A stretch of DNA of 64,000 nucleotides, taken from NCBI RefSeq assembly GCF_014529535.1, contig NC_050737.1, positions 3,468,714-3,532,713 of the forward strand. Reading direction: 5' to 3'. How positions within the stretch are numbered: the stretch's first letter is position 1; the number at the start of each line of letters is the position of its first letter. Of this stretch, positions 34,904 through 48,460 are shown one piece after another. The position numbers and the translations under genes are program-made. The notes below the pieces were generated by a model. That model ran no database searches. It saw nothing but the letters and a program-made list of their open reading frames with translations, and was not told the DNA's origin. This DNA is from Bradysia coprophila (taxonomy: Eukaryota; Arthropoda; Insecta; Diptera; Sciaridae).

Positions 34904-37900
34904 GTAAGTACATCTGAGTTAGGACTCAAAGTGATTTCGAACTGATGTTGGGTACTGTTACTCTAGCTACATTAATCAAATAAAAGGTGTAGATGTTGCT
35001 GATTAACCAAAAACCATTTAATTCACCTTAGCTCGATTTGATTTAAACAACGCTGTTGGTGAATGTGACTATGTGTATACCATCGGGTCAAAATTCTCTT
35101 GGAATAAGCAATGAATTCCCTACAAAACTGCTTAAATCATAAAAATCAATGTGTAAAGTAATGAGACAGAAAAAAAATTGTTCCGAAAAAGTAATGCGAT
35201 GACTCGAAATACCTTTTCAAAATACAACTTACATTTTAAGTAACTGGAAATGCTGTCAATTATGATGCCGTCAATAACAACTGCCGGAATACAAGCAACG
35301 ACCCAACGAAATTATTTTATTTTGAAATTACTTTGCACTTTTTACAGTAATCTCTTCCACATAAATAACATGGTTTCAACTTTTTGTTAAAGTTGTTTAC
35401 ATCGTTGTTAGGCGGCTAAATTGGGGTTATAGACAACAACCAATCGGTCGTATAATGCACGGCGCGTGAGGGTGCTTTGACAGTGAGGGTGTTTATCCTT
35501 ATTTTGATAGTTCGTCTATCGAATAGAGTAGTAGAGATGAGCGGTTGACACTATGGTTTTATCGGAAAACTTATTCTGATACAAACCGACCGTAATGTTT
35601 CTTAAACTCAACCTAAGCTAACCGATGGATGATTCTTAATCCAGTCCAAAAATCCTTTTTAAAACCCGCAAAGCGAAATGTTTCTTGAGAGCCAACATAA
35701 ATGTAGCCCAACTACCCCTAACCTTTAACAGTCATTAAAAGCAGTCAACTATCTGTATAGGGGAAAGAACTGAGTTTATTTTAAGTCTACGTCTATCCAT
35801 ACGAAGGGCATATCCATTTTCACTGAAGCTCTAAGGATGTCCAATCACTTTCCATTTCACACGAAGATATATGAGCTCTATTCTATTTTACTAAAACTTT
35901 GTTGCGCAATTTACAGACGTAGATACTGCTATCAAATCTCGAAAAATGATATTGTGGCGTTGTCATTTTTGAACATATCTAAGTGCAAGGACTATTTATA
36001 AAAATCATCTTCCTAAAGATTTCTCATAACATTTCACAAAAATTTTCCTGACAGCTCCAGCAAGTAGAGCACGAACGGAATTCCTATTTAGGCCCATTCT
36101 GCTGAAATCAAAAAAGAAAACCAGCGGTAGAAATTCCACACACAACAAACCATAGACGACGTAGTTATAGTTAGTGTCATCTGTTAACGTCATCTAGGTC
36201 AGCAGCGACACAAAATAGCGACAGACTCCGGCTTAGGCTAAACTATACTGTATAATAGAATTTATGTTAAATCCAATGAAGTAAAAGATTTTGTTTCAAT
36301 CTGTTAAGATTATTCAGATCGATAGAGGTAACTGACTTGCTTTGAGTTTGTAAAAAGTTCAGTCTTTGAGATATTAAATGAACAGCTCTGTAACGATTAT
36401 AATGAAATCATTCTAGATTTTTAATGAATTGAATCTTCTTTCGATTCTCTTTTGTTTCTTTGATTCGATTCTATAATGAGATCCAATTTTAAAACTCTCA
36501 AGTACCACACCTTACCGAAGCATAAGAATTCCGTTCAAAGAACCATTCTTCAAATACATTTTACCCGATCAAATACACACCTCCATATCGGTTGCATATC
36601 ACATATCCCCCTAGCGTAAACGCACCGAGTCAAAAATCGATAGACATGATGGATACACTATATTATACCAACAAAACGTTAAACTTTTATTGCTATGAAC
36701 ATTTTATTCGCCAAACACTCCATCCACATCACACAAAACAGTTCTCTGTTCGAAAACTCATTCGTGCAAACTGAGTTGTTAGGTTCTCCCCGTTCACGTT
36801 TTTAAATTACATTCCATTGAAAGAATAAAGGTAGATTGAGTCACACAACAATGTCGCTCTAAGAAGTCTCTGGGCATGTGAGGTGTATAGTGTGTCTATA
36901 TTACGTTTGTATTGTACGTTTTAACCTGTACATTGTGAATATGCAATAAAGAAGAAAAATAAAAATCAACAAAGACATAATTTAAAACGACGAAGGAAAG
37001 AACGAAAACGTGAAGTCAATATCGTAATAACATTTTTGTTTTGGCTAAAAATTAGTTGTTTGTAAATAACGTTCGGTAAGGTAACCATTTTTTGGGTGAT
37101 AAAGCAGCAAGGTGGATTTTTTATTGATAAATTTAGTGTCCATTAAAGACTAAGTTACAAACAAAACAAAAAGAAAAAGAAGTTCCATCGAACTCTATAT
37201 GACCATTGTAAAACATTGAACGCAATATATTGTTTAACATTGGCAAACAATCAAATTTTAGAAAACAACAAAACAATTAATTTGTTTTACAGAAAACACG
37301 GTGTGTGTAAAAACAGTGAACCTCTAAAAAAAGAGAAAAGAAATCGCAAGAAGTTTTTTTTATTTAGCAGAAGACAGTAACATCCAACCAAAGGTGTATT
37401 GTTATTCATTAAATCATCGTTTTTTTTTCTTTACTTAAATACATAAAAAAAAACTTTTAGATAACAGTGTTTCGGTCCAATTTTATTTTTCTTTTTTTAC
37501 CTAAAATGAGACCAAAATCATTAATGCCACATGTGAATTAAATGGAAGTGAAAACAATCAAATTTACGTTCATTTTCCATATCAACATTTTCCATCAGTC
37601 TAATGTGAGTTTTGTTTAATCAATTTTTTTGCTATTGATTTTGTGTGAGAGAATGTTGTTGAATGAGAACGAACGAATATGGATATTATTCCAATGAAAT
37701 TTCATTCTTTTTTTATGTTATTGTGTGTATGGTTAACAGAGAGGGAGAACGTTTCTGATTCAGTAAGAATATTATTTGTTGCATTTTATTTGATTTCTAT
37801 AATAGGAATAGAAAAAAAATTGTCCTGAAAAGAATCGACCATAATACGCATTGTAAACGAATTCCTCACGAGACAAGCACATACCACTTCAGACACTAGA

Positions 37901-38717
37901 CAAACCGAATATAACATAAATTCGTTATCGTGTTGTTTTTCAATAAAAACCAGAAGTACAAAGTAAATATTAAGCATTTAAGTGAAACAATTATGTGTGT
38001 TACACTTTATATTAGAAACAATGTCTTGTACAGAATGATTAGACATTTGAATTGATTTTTTTTTTTATTCTTCTTCATTCTTCACTTTCGATTCTATTTT
38101 TATTCTTTTATCGTAAATTTATTCAACAATAATTAGCTGAGGTATACTAACTAGATCAGAGTATGAGGATGGGTTGTTGGAGGTTTTTGTCAGATTTTAT
38201 TGGGTCAAGTGTTGAATGATGACACCTCAAATGTGAATAAGAATTCTTAACGTCGCACCTTTTCTAGGAAAGTACGGCCGGTAATTTTTTTGTTCATACA
38301 CCGGTGTATTCCAACTTATTCCATGACTTTGTTACAACAACTATTTTTTTAACCTTTCACGGACTGTGAGCATATGATATACTGCATATTAGCTGTTTTA
38401 CTATCGGATCTATTACTTCATTTAATCTAACCATTTTTAACAGATTCATTTCAAATCTTTTCTTAAGGCAATGACCATCACTTGATAAACTTTACGTTTC
38501 CGAATAGTTTCCTTCATTCCACCGACTTTTGTTTCGTTTCCCTCTTCACTTTTTGTTAAGAACTGGTACAAGTGTAGATTAGACCAGACTTGAATTGAGG
38601 TAGGTTTTCCAAAATGTGAAACCAGAAACCTGAATCAAAGGTCCTTTTTGTCCTACCGCAACCCTTGCTCCTTTTTCTCTCTCCGGAATTTTCCACTTTA
38701 CTGCAGGAAATCATCAG

Positions 38718-38836
38718 GTAGGCATGTTCACTAAAAAATATCATTAATCAATTCGATTCATAATGATTTTTCGATGATCGATTACCAAGAAATAATCGAT
38801 ATTTTATCAATCGAATGATTTATCGAACATGCCTAC
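38718..38836. mobile_element. 119-bp MITE with GTAGGCATGTTC ends
   Basis: GTAGGCATGTTC at the left and GAACATGCCTAC at the right are exact inverses. The interior is made of ATCGAT/AATCGAT words that pair loosely. It abuts the 74-codon minus-strand frame at 38837-39061. Confidence 0.65.
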
Positions 38837-39061
38837 GTTCAGGCGTCTTCCAGGTAAATCCTCATCAATTAGTTCATAATGAGGGTCAATCGACGGACCT
38901 ATTCTGTGCAAGTGATCGTTAAGCTTGTATTGGTTTGTTAATACACCCCCACTACTCGCCTTATTTCCGAAAACTTCCGACACCTGTAACTGGTCTAAAG
39001 AAGTAAGGAGGTTGAACTCGGGTGTTAAAAAGTGAATTTTATTTAATTTCAAGTGGGACAC
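38837..39061 (-). other. Unexplained 74-codon open frame ending at a MITE
   Basis: The minus-strand frame has non-random looking sequence (NKASSGGVLTNQYKLNDHLH, GPSIDPHYELIDEDLPGRR). An acceptor-like TTACAG sits before VSEVFGN, and a possible GT donor coincides with the MITE edge. I recognise no family. It may be one exon of an undetected gene, a pseudogene fragment or chance. Confidence 0.25.
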
Positions 39062-42000
39062 TTGACACTTCTACTTGTACGAGTGTAGTCTAACAATGGA
39101 CAATAATTTTTGTTTGTTCAAGTACAATAGTGCATGCGTTACGTATCCAAAGCTAATTCTGAGCCAACCCCTTCCAACCCATAACTTAGACATTTTATTA
39201 TCACACTTAGAGTGTTACATTTATTACATTAGTTTCAGAATCCATCTGTTTTCTAAGCGACCCACCCAACCGCTTACGTAATAATATGGACGAATTCAAT
39301 ATCAACATATACGTAAACAATGAAAATAATCTATTTATTTCGAGTTTTAAAGATCGAAGTTCTCACTAAATTGTTTGTTTACTACGAATTTTGTACTGGC
39401 ATTTTTTTAAACTCTGCTATTGATTCGGTAAGAGCCCTTCCTTTTATGAGGCGTGCCATTTCTCCGTAATAAATATGACCTGCGTCTCAACTCTCACAAG
39501 TATACGTGCTCATAAGCACAACATACGTTACAGTTAACCATATGACGATGACTTTCCATACCGTAATTTGAATTGTTGAATTTGTAGAAGTGGGCAAATA
39601 ATTATGACTTTATATCATCACAGTTTATCGCATATATGAAAAATGAAAGTACGTTTGTGATTCTGGTGTGGTGATTATTGTCAAGTAAATAATTGAATTA
39701 CCAATTCAATCATATCAATTATACAATTTCTTCGAACAAACTGACAGCAAAGTCTAACAAAAAAAGAAAATAAATTGCGATGATGATGACTTTACTACTT
39801 TGAGGCATTGAATTGTCCATATTTTGAGTATGGATCAATTAAAAATTCATTTACGAAAAAAACCATCTGACCATGACTACAACGCAGTCGAACGAAAATA
39901 CCAAAATACCGAAAAACCAATTTTTCAAAATATAAAACTGAAACGACAAATTCGGAACCAACAGATCCGACACACCGAAGCGTAGAGAAGAGCAGCAAAA
40001 GCATTCAAAAGTTAATTTAAAACAGGCAACTAGGTAACATTTCGTTATACATATTATATTTTGCAGTCATGGTGCAGAATCTATCAACACATTTTTAAAT
40101 AGATGTTAATTGCATTCCATCTCGAACATCTATAAACTACTTGTTATTGCAATGAAAACGCATGATATTATGAAAATATTTTGTTGCATACTGGCTGATA
40201 CATTATTCATGTGGTTAAATGGTTAGATATATATATTTTTAGATCCGAAATGGCTGTATAATACATTTATATTCAGAAAATTATATAGTTGTGTGAAATC
40301 GATAAAATCAAATGCGTCTCGCTTTTCTTTTGCAAAATGATTTTGATTTATTCCATTCAGTAATTATTTCATTAAAATTTTTTGCAATTTTTTTCTCAAT
40401 CGTACATGGTGATGAGATTTGTAGGGACATTAGCATTAAGGCAAATGTTTCTGAATGTTGCCATCAAGATTAGAAGCATAGTGAAAAGCAAGAGTTTTTT
40501 TCTCGAAGTTATTCCATCATTCCTAGCTCATTTCTATTTCTTATATGTAATCAAAGGTCATCCTGCCTGAAAGTTATGCTGCACAGTGTACTGAGCACAG
40601 AATACGTAGTAGTCTAAGCGTTTAGATGTTGCAGCTAGTTGCAACCTTATTAGATTCACTCAAAATTGACTCATCAACCCTCGTAGAAAAATCGACAATA
40701 CATTCGCTTGACCCGAACTGAACGGAGCCTTACTCCACAACTTTTACTCTAGCTACATGAAGCATATAAATAGCAACGCAAAAAAGACCTAACTCACACG
40801 CTTCGCAGTTTGACGTTTAGCAAAGTTATGTAATTATTAGCTACGAGGAAAATAACACGATGGGCTCTGTTAAGTGGTCGCTTATATAACATGTACCGTT
40901 CAACAAATGAGGTAAAAGCTTTCTGAAAGATTACTTAAAGATGCATGAAACGCTAGTAGATACTGTAAACAGATTTAATGAATAGTGATGGCGATACACT
41001 TAAATTTTCTTAAAGTATGTCCTGAATTTACATGACCATTCAAAGACGGCGATGAATCGATATGCTCGAACTGCGTTGCGTCATTTCAAAGTTCAGAGTA
41101 GTAGTCTCTCATCAAAAGATTAATAACTGATTCAATGGTTTACACTGTTTTTCAATTACGATAAAATGAGGTATGAGTAATGAGTATTAGTGGCATACAA
41201 TGCGTACATAATGACACAGAAAAAAGACCGAAGATGTTTTTCTCTTTTCTTTGAATAATGACTCAGGATCCAATCTTATGTAGGTAAATTCTCGACTGAT
41301 TGCAAATCTACCAAATCTTATATGGAACTCTATGCTGAAACGAGTTAGTTCGAGCTCAACGTGAAACGTATAATTTGAAGGCATCAGCCTTGACAATCGT
41401 TCGAGATGTGATTTACTTTAACATTTTGTTGTTTGTTTAATTGAGCAGAGCATGTTCTACGTTAAAAAAAAATCATTCGCTCCGAACATTTCTCATTAAA
41501 ACGACTTTTATTGCCACAAGTTTTTTTTTGTCGACATAAGGAAAACAAAGAGAACAGAATAGGTTGCGTTGATCTGAGTTTAAAAAAAAATTCTTTGAAC
41601 ATCAATTTTTCTTGAAAGTTTCGCCTTTTACTTTATCTTTTCTTAAAGTGTACCAGAAGGCGCCTATAGACTCGCTGACAAATATTAAAATTTTACACCT
41701 CCATTTTCATTTCATGAAACAGCGATTGGTGTTATCTAAAGTGTACAAGTAGGTCGAACGCATTCCTTTTCGTATTATATTATAGGCTTCCTATTGTAAC
41801 ACTCCCGGTTCACTAATCTCATTATAGCCAAATAACTCTTTGATGTAAATCAAAGAATCCCAAAGAAGATAATGTAAATCAGCGAAAAAACACTTTGAAT
41901 ATCTCCGAGAATCGTAGAAGTAGCAACGTGTTCTTCACGCAGCAACAGCTTTCTGCGTTTGAATATCTCGTTTAAATTTTGAATGAGTTTAAATTCAACG

Positions 42001-42939
42001 CATTGATGTCTTTCGTGCATGCCATTCCCTCCTTAATTCGATATAATTAAGACAGAGGTTTTGCGTAGCATTTTCAGCTTTTAGAACAACAAAGTCATTA
42101 TAGCTCAATCTGTAAACGATATGCCTAAAAGTGGCTGTTTAATATCCAGGAGAGTCACTGGATACCACCTACTCTACCATAAATAAGTCAATTATGGAAA
42201 TTTAAAAATAAAATGGCAACGGAATAAAAGACTTTTTTTTAATTAATCATTTTGAATTCGAACATAGGATATTATCACCGGAAATTATGAAAACGAAAAT
42301 ACACAAACTTTACAACAGAATTTTGCTAAACAATAGCTTTTAAAATATAAAAAAAATAAAAATTTAAATTCACTACAATTGATAAAAAAAACCGAACAAC
42401 AATTGAATTGTTTGGTGTGTTTTTTATTATTTAATTTTAACAAAATGTGAGTATTGGCGTTGATGTTCTTTAAGTGGTAATATTATTACGTTATAATAGA
42501 CAATACGTAATTAAACTAGGTAACTTCTGCGCCGAAGGTCAGCATTTAAGACCCGAACGAATGTTATGTTGTCGTTCAGAACCTGTTCATGGGCATGCTT
42601 CGACGTTGACATTATCATTATTTGCTGTCTTTGCTTGAAGGGCTGTCTTTGATATAGACTGTGACATAAAATACCTACCTACTTTGCTAACTAGTTAGTA
42701 AATAGGGTTTTTTTGGGCACTAGTGCTCCAGTTTTGCAAGATCCCACTCCCTGGACATAAAGCTTTGAACCTAACCTGCCGAGCAAAATTTAATAGAAAG
42801 AATTCTAGAAAATATTTCTCGCACTGTTGCCTGAAACAACTGAACTTTGTGTGTATATTAAAATGTAACATGAACATTGGTAGATAAATAACTATTGCAA
42901 GAAGCGCTAGTTGTACAAGAGAAATGGTTTTCTTATATT

Positions 42940-43067
42940 AATAGTACCTACCTGCTTCAAGATTTTTATTTTGGTCAGTGGGTAATTTATAGCCCGGCCA
43001 AAGGCAAGAGTTGTACTCCCAAGTGCCAAAATAAAAATTTGGAAGCAGGGAGGTACAATATTTGGTC
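42940..43067. repeat. Foldback element with GGCCAAAGGCAAG tip
   Basis: Starts AATAGTA. GTACCTACCTGCTTC and TTTTTATTTTGG pair with CCAAAATAAAAA and GAAGCAGGGAGGTAC around a tip at 42996-43008 that is a variant of GCCGAAGGCG. Confidence 0.7.
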
Positions 43068-43145
43068 TGCGTGTGTGAGAACCCACTTTACCTCCCTAAA
43101 AACAGATGTCGATATTAACCTATCTGTTTTTCGCACTAGCAGAAA

Positions 43146-43164
43146 AATATATATATATATATAC
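43146..43164. repeat. (AT)n microsatellite
   Basis: About nine AT dinucleotides in a row beside the 42.94 kb foldback. Confidence 0.8.
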
Positions 43165-43267
43165 ATTTATTCTCAAAAGAACAACACTGTCATTACATTA
43201 ATGATTGCCAAATGACACAGTATACTCAACATGTATGAATAATTTAATTGTTTTGATTTCGTTTGAT

Positions 43268-44842
43268 TTATGTCCGTCCCGGATCATAAGTGTGATTGTG
43301 TAATATTCGACAACTGCCTCTCACCACTTCCGTTACAATCTCTTGAATCACTGACTTATTAATTTTGAATTTTTGACAGAATTCCGCAAAAAATTTTGGT
43401 ATTGTTCCTCTAGCACCCACCATGAGACCGATTACACTTAATTGTTTCAGTTTTAATTTGGTTTGAATATCGGCTATACATGGTTCGTATAATCGTTTCT
43501 TTTCTTCGTTCACTGACTCTGGTTGATTTTCGTCGCTTTCGAATCGAACTGTAGGATCCAATATATATCCATTTCGACTGTCTTCGTTGTATATGACTAA
43601 ATCCACTCGTCTAATTGATCCGTCTGTACTGATACAGGTAAATTCTACCAACACTGTCCAATTTTTGCGTAATTCGTTTGCAAGCTGATTCACCACTTTG
43701 TTGTGTCTGTTATGCCGTAAAAGTTCACCCTGGGGACATGATCCTAGAACGTGTGAAAGTGTTTCGATCTCGTTGCACGAATCAATTCGACAACGGTTTG
43801 TTCCGGAGCTTCTACCAGGAATAACTCTTACTGCTGCAACATTTCCAACCATCTTTAAATACGTTATCCATTCCGATGTTGTTAGTCCGTGTTTTTCGTA
43901 GATTAATCGATTTAATTTTGGACTCTCTTGAAACAATACGACCCCTTTGCCTTTACTTTTTAACCTTTGCCAATCTTCATATTCTCTCGTTCTTAATTCA
44001 GATCTTACCAGTTCAGATGGCTTCCTTGTTCTCGTTTCTTCATTGTCTAAGAAGTCCGTTGGTATGCTTAATTTTCTCAGGCAAATCATCATTTCTTTTT
44101 CTAAATCACGCACCTCGTTCACAATTGGGTGATTTGACTTAATGAGAACCAAAATGGCATTAATGTTCTGTATGTAAGCTTCCCATTCTACTCGAATTAA
44201 TGAGAGACCTTTCATGGAAGTGCAGGAGTACAACATGTTATTCGGAGTGTCATCGGGAATTTGCAGTATTTCTTTGATCGCATGACGAATGATTTTATCC
44301 ACATTTTCCAAAAAGCTCTTTTTCAGTTTGTTCAATGGTGCTGTTTGGAACTGATAAGTTAAAGTTGGAAAGATGTACATGTTTATGATCTTCATTTTCT
44401 GATCGGGTCTCAAAGTCACTGTAGATACTATTTTGTCCAATTTACTATTTAAATTTTGAATCATTTTTTCCTCGTCAAAAGTTATTTCATCTGCAAATGT
44501 TACACCCAAATATCGAATGGTTTCATTCAACTTCAACGCCGGTATCGTGATTTCTTCATTAACGTATAGATTTTCTGTGTTTAACTTTCCATTCTGAATC
44601 ACAATTGCTATCGATTTTTCATAATTGATTTCTAATCCTATTCGATTGAAGTTATTTACCGTTTCAGTTATTAAGAATGATGCAGATTCTCTCGAGTTTC
44701 CAAATATTCCAGTATCATCGGCAAAGGCCAAGTTAGTAATTGGCTCCAATTGATCAGCAATTTTGTAACCATATTTCTGTTTAATTTCAATTTCATTTAG
44801 CTCATCCAATACGATTTTTGTTGCATTAAAATTTGGCGGAAA
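43268..44842 (-). mobile_element. 5'-truncated R2/R4-type LINE: RT C terminus, zinc knuckle, endonuclease
   Basis: A single open minus-strand frame of 513 codons, extendable upstream to about 44842, reads into an RT palm (LAFADDTG with the FADD catalytic box). An RT thumb follows, then a CCHC-like knuckle (CRIDSCNEIETLSHVLGSC), then a restriction-like endonuclease block (RRVDLVIYNEDSRNGYILDP, with Asp residues spaced as in the PD-type nuclease). This domain order is that of RLE-type non-LTR retrotransposons (R2, R4 and relatives). The RT N terminus and any DNA-binding fingers are missing, as expected from incomplete reverse transcription. No stop or frameshift occurs in the remaining part, so insertion is recent. 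The surroundings are not rDNA. Confidence 0.87.
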
Positions 44843-45892
44843 AGTAATTTTCTTTGATCATCGCTCTATGCGCTTCTTCATTCGTCTAGATCCGCTTTAC
44901 ATGAGAAAAATAATAATGAATCACCATCATCTGATCGGATTGATTTATTAGTTCATTTAAAACTAGTAATAATAAGTGGAAAAGTCGAGTAGACGTGTAA
45001 CACAAATGTGCAGTGACACGGGATATGAGTAATTGCAAGCTTCTGAGACCGAGATCTGCACCTAATTTCAAGCCTAAAAGCTTTGTGAATTCATCTTGAA
45101 GAATTGTACAGACGAAAATATCGTACGAAAATCTCTTAGAACTTACAACAAAGCAGAAAAAAGAAACATTACAAGTCATTGACTTTAATGTATTTAATTT
45201 ATCGAATTATTCTGTCAACAGAAAACAATAAAAAAATGTACGCATCACCGGGTTCATTGATTTTAGTTTCCTTTTTCATCTAAAATTAATATGAAAAGTA
45301 TTTATAAGAAATTACATATTTTATTCGTTCACTAATCCATGATACGATGATATTTTTTTTTTAAATATGGCATTGATGTGGATGAGATTTTGTTTGATGT
45401 ATTGTTTTTGATGATGTATTGTTCCCACTCAATTTCGTTCTCTTCATTACTGGCAAATTTACGACAATCCGAATGTAATATGAGGATGACTAAAACCCAT
45501 AAGGTGTATGCTGTCACGGCTTCTGTACTCTGTAGGTATGTTCAGGCCCGTGTTCAGGAGTTATTTACGATCTTAGCGAGATCAGTCAATGGAATGGGCA
45601 TGTTTTTTGAAATGATTGAATATTTCTTAATTTTTGGCATTCTAACTGATCCTGAAAGGTATAATCTCGATATACTAATTGCGCCCTACTTAAATTTTCC
45701 TAATTATATCCCAAACTAAAATTTTACAAAATTCTGCCAAGCCCAAGTCAGATTCTCAAACTGTATAGTGTCATTAGTACCTCGGTTATGGGAATTTATA
45801 CAAAGTGGTGGGCATTACATCTCTGGCAATTCGACGAATTAACTGTGGCACGTTGTCTTTCTAGATGAGCCCTACGAATTAAAATGCAAACT

Positions 45893-46150
45893 TACAATTA
45901 TTAAAAGATTTGTATGTGCAGAATAAGCACCAGCTGGTTTATAAACAAAAACACTTTATATTGTAAACAATTCAAAGACAACCTACACACATTGCATCTC
46001 TACGTTAACGTCATCCATGCGCGCACATAACACGTATGATTGAAGTAAACACATTGTTAATAATGTGTTTTGATTGTTTATCATACAAGAGTGTGAGTTA
46101 GTAGATCAGCTGGTGCTGATTCTGCACATACAGATCTTTTAATAATTGTA
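45893..46150. mobile_element. 258-bp MITE with ~42-bp terminal inverted repeats
   Basis: TACAATTATTAAAAGATTTG with GTGCAGAATAAGCACCAGCT at the left pairs with AGCTGGTGCTGATTCTGCAC and CAGATCTTTTAATAATTGTA at the right. Both tips carry TA, consistent with a TA target. The interior has a smaller palindrome around AACACATTGTTAATAATGTG. Confidence 0.75.
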
Positions 46151-46748
46151 TCTATAAGTTCGATTCATTATTAGAAAACGAATCACAGAAGTGTGACTTC
46201 GAAACTGAATTATTACACATTTGCATCACTCCATCGTAACAATAAACCAAGGAGAAACGTTTCGATAAAATAGAATTTTCATGAACGTATGACCACAAGA
46301 TGACCAAACCCGTTTCGGTGTTGAATAACATAAAGTTGAAAAAGTTTTTTTTTTCTCGTAAATTTTAATCCATATATTGCTTCATTTTCGTCACTGTCAT
46401 TGTCATTTTGATTGTAGTTTCTTTTTTTTACCTTTTATGAGTCGATGTCACAGCTTGATATGACTCAACGTTTAACAAGAATTAATTACCATGAGACAGA
46501 AATTGATTATGGTTTTTAGACATTTAAATTTATTGCCTCGGATATTTTTGCTGATTCTGTCGACCGTTAAAATTTACAACACACATTTTAGACGAAAAGA
46601 AACTTCTTGATTCAAAATTAGTTTGGTTTTTATTCGGTGAAGGTGCACCTGAGTTTAACTCAACTAATTGGGGCGTGACTAGAAATTGTCAAATAGTCTT
46701 ACCAGGATTCCACAGGGATTTTTACAAAATTTATTTATCGGTGTTGTC

Positions 46749-46872
46749 CAGGGCCTATTATTGGTGGTTTGATTTACTGAAAACAATTTTCCGTAAATTT
46801 CAGTAATTTTTGGGTAAACTTTCGACACTTTTCAGTAAGATCTGGAAATAAAACTACAAATAATAGGCCCTG
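46749..46872. mobile_element. 124-bp MITE with CAGGGCCTATTATT ends, 6-bp duplication
   Basis: CAGGGCCTATTATT and AATAATAGGCCCTG are exact inverse ends, and GTTGTC flanks both sides (46743-46748 and 46873-46878). It is related to the 62.4 kb element by its CAGGGCCTATT end. Confidence 0.78.
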
Positions 46873-47355
46873 GTTGTCCATTAATTTAAAGGGAAACAAG
46901 TTCGTAGGCTGGTGATAACAGGAGTTTTGAGTCACTACGACGAATAGTGATGTCATTGTTTTCAAACTGTAACGTTTAAAATGAGTATTCTGCAGCTATG
47001 GTAATTTTAGACGTGTGTGGATCGATTCAAAAATTTGGATTTTTATCCAGAAATCACGCAGAGTTCCATGTTTTGTAAACTTTTCAGCCCTTAAAGTATA
47101 AATTTGGTTTCCAACGAAAAGTGGTTTAACTTTGAGGTGAAAACTCGGAATTGTCAAGTTAACTGTTATTTTACTCACAATTTCATGAGGAATTTACAAC
47201 AAAAGAGTTTTTGAAAATTGTGTGGAAAATATCAGGAACATTTGCATTTTATTGTTAATGCATATTCAAAAATCTTTTCATGTGTCGGGGCCGAAAATGT
47301 GGGAGTTTTGAGATTTTTCTCTGGTTTTCGACCCCTTATATGAATTTTTTTTTTA

Positions 47356-47440
47356 GTATCTGTTTTGGACGATTGATTTTAGGCACTTTCGCATGTACAA
47401 CTCGCGAAATTGCCTAAAAACAATCGTCCAAAACAGATAC
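47356..47440. repeat. 85-bp foldback
   Basis: GTATCTGTTTTGGACGATTG and its inverse CAATCGTCCAAAACAGATAC end the element; GGCACTTTCGC pairs with GCGAAATTGCC nearer the ~11-base loop. Confidence 0.7.
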
Positions 47441-48331
47441 ACAAATAACTATTATGAACTTCGAAAAGTTATTTTTCGCGCTAAGTGAAAGTATTTGTTT
47501 CTGAAATTGTCCTGGAACTGGAAGAGGTTGAAGAAAGCTTTTAAACGATACTCACATGCAATTGCGGTGAGTGATACTAACAGGGTGTTTTGACTTTTTT
47601 AGTGATATCCAGCCTCATTCTACTCGCAATGAATAGATTGTGGAAATTGTTATCGTCACTACCGCAAAAATCAGCGATGGCACTGCCTTCGAGTGGGTCT
47701 TTTGAGACACGGAAATTTGAAAATCAAAATTATTTGTTTGGAAATTAAATTTTCGATCACATTGTCCATGAAAATATTGTTCGATGAAGTGATAGAAGTG
47801 ACCGACATTCTGACAGCATCAATCATTGAGAGTCCTGTGAAAAAGTGCTCAAATCCACAATCTATATTCCAACGAAAATTTTGATGTTTTTGATGTTTGT
47901 TCCGGAGCAGACTTAGACATTAACGTATATATCAGTTTCCCAACTGGAGATGGGAGAAATAGAGTATGAGTAGTTTTATATGAGCGACTGAAGCTAATTT
48001 TTGCTGATTTGCACTTCTTCCCTCTTTAAACTTTGATAATCTTTAAAAATTGATTGTACCGCCGTCTATAGGATATTTTCTCTAGTTTTTCGAATAGGTT
48101 GAAAGATAATTGAAAATCTCATACACACACGGTATTTTGAAAACCGACACATTTTCTGTTTCTTTGTTTTACTTGAGTTTCTGATTTCTCCATATAAAAA
48201 TACCTGCAAAATTCACAAAAAACCAGTAGATCACAAAACAGAAAATGTGTCTGTTTTCAAAATTCCGCGAGTGTATTAATCGAAGTCTTTAATTTAGTCA
48301 CGGTTTTGGGAATATTTTTACAAAATTTCCT

Positions 48332-48460
48332 TACAGTGAACGACATCTCAAATGTCTCACTGTCAAATTTTTTTTGAGAATTTTATTGTGTCATTGCAAA
48401 TTCACAATGACATTCTCTGAAAAAAATGACAGTGAGACATTTGAGATGTCGTTCACTGTA
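48332..48460. mobile_element. 129-bp MITE with TA-flanked CAGTGAACGACATCTC ends
   Basis: The arms (CAGTGAACGACATCTCAAAT and onward, ~31 bases) are perfect inverses, with TA at both tips as for Tc1/mariner insertions. The centre is AT-rich and has a second weak palindrome (ATTGTG...CACAAT). Confidence 0.78.

Larger units (their letters stand above)
28737..43267. other. 14.5 kb without an intact gene
   Basis: AT-rich DNA. ORFs are short and without recognised domains apart from the decayed LINE tail near 34.5 kb and an unexplained 74-codon frame near 39 kb. Supported contents are the hAT-type element at 30.7 kb, a TTCAGGT-rich repeat at 31.8 kb, a 389-bp foldback at 33.2 kb, MITE pieces at 34.15 and 38.7 kb, and a hairpin-family element at 42.94 kb. 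Between 35 and 38.5 kb and between 39.1 and 42.9 kb I see only poly-A/T runs and no structure. Part of this may be regulatory DNA or unrecognised UTR. Confidence 0.5.

Noticed and set aside
42895..43215. 106-codon plus-strand frame
   Set aside because: It runs straight through a foldback element and an (AT)n run; both strands of the hairpin are read, so it is not a gene.
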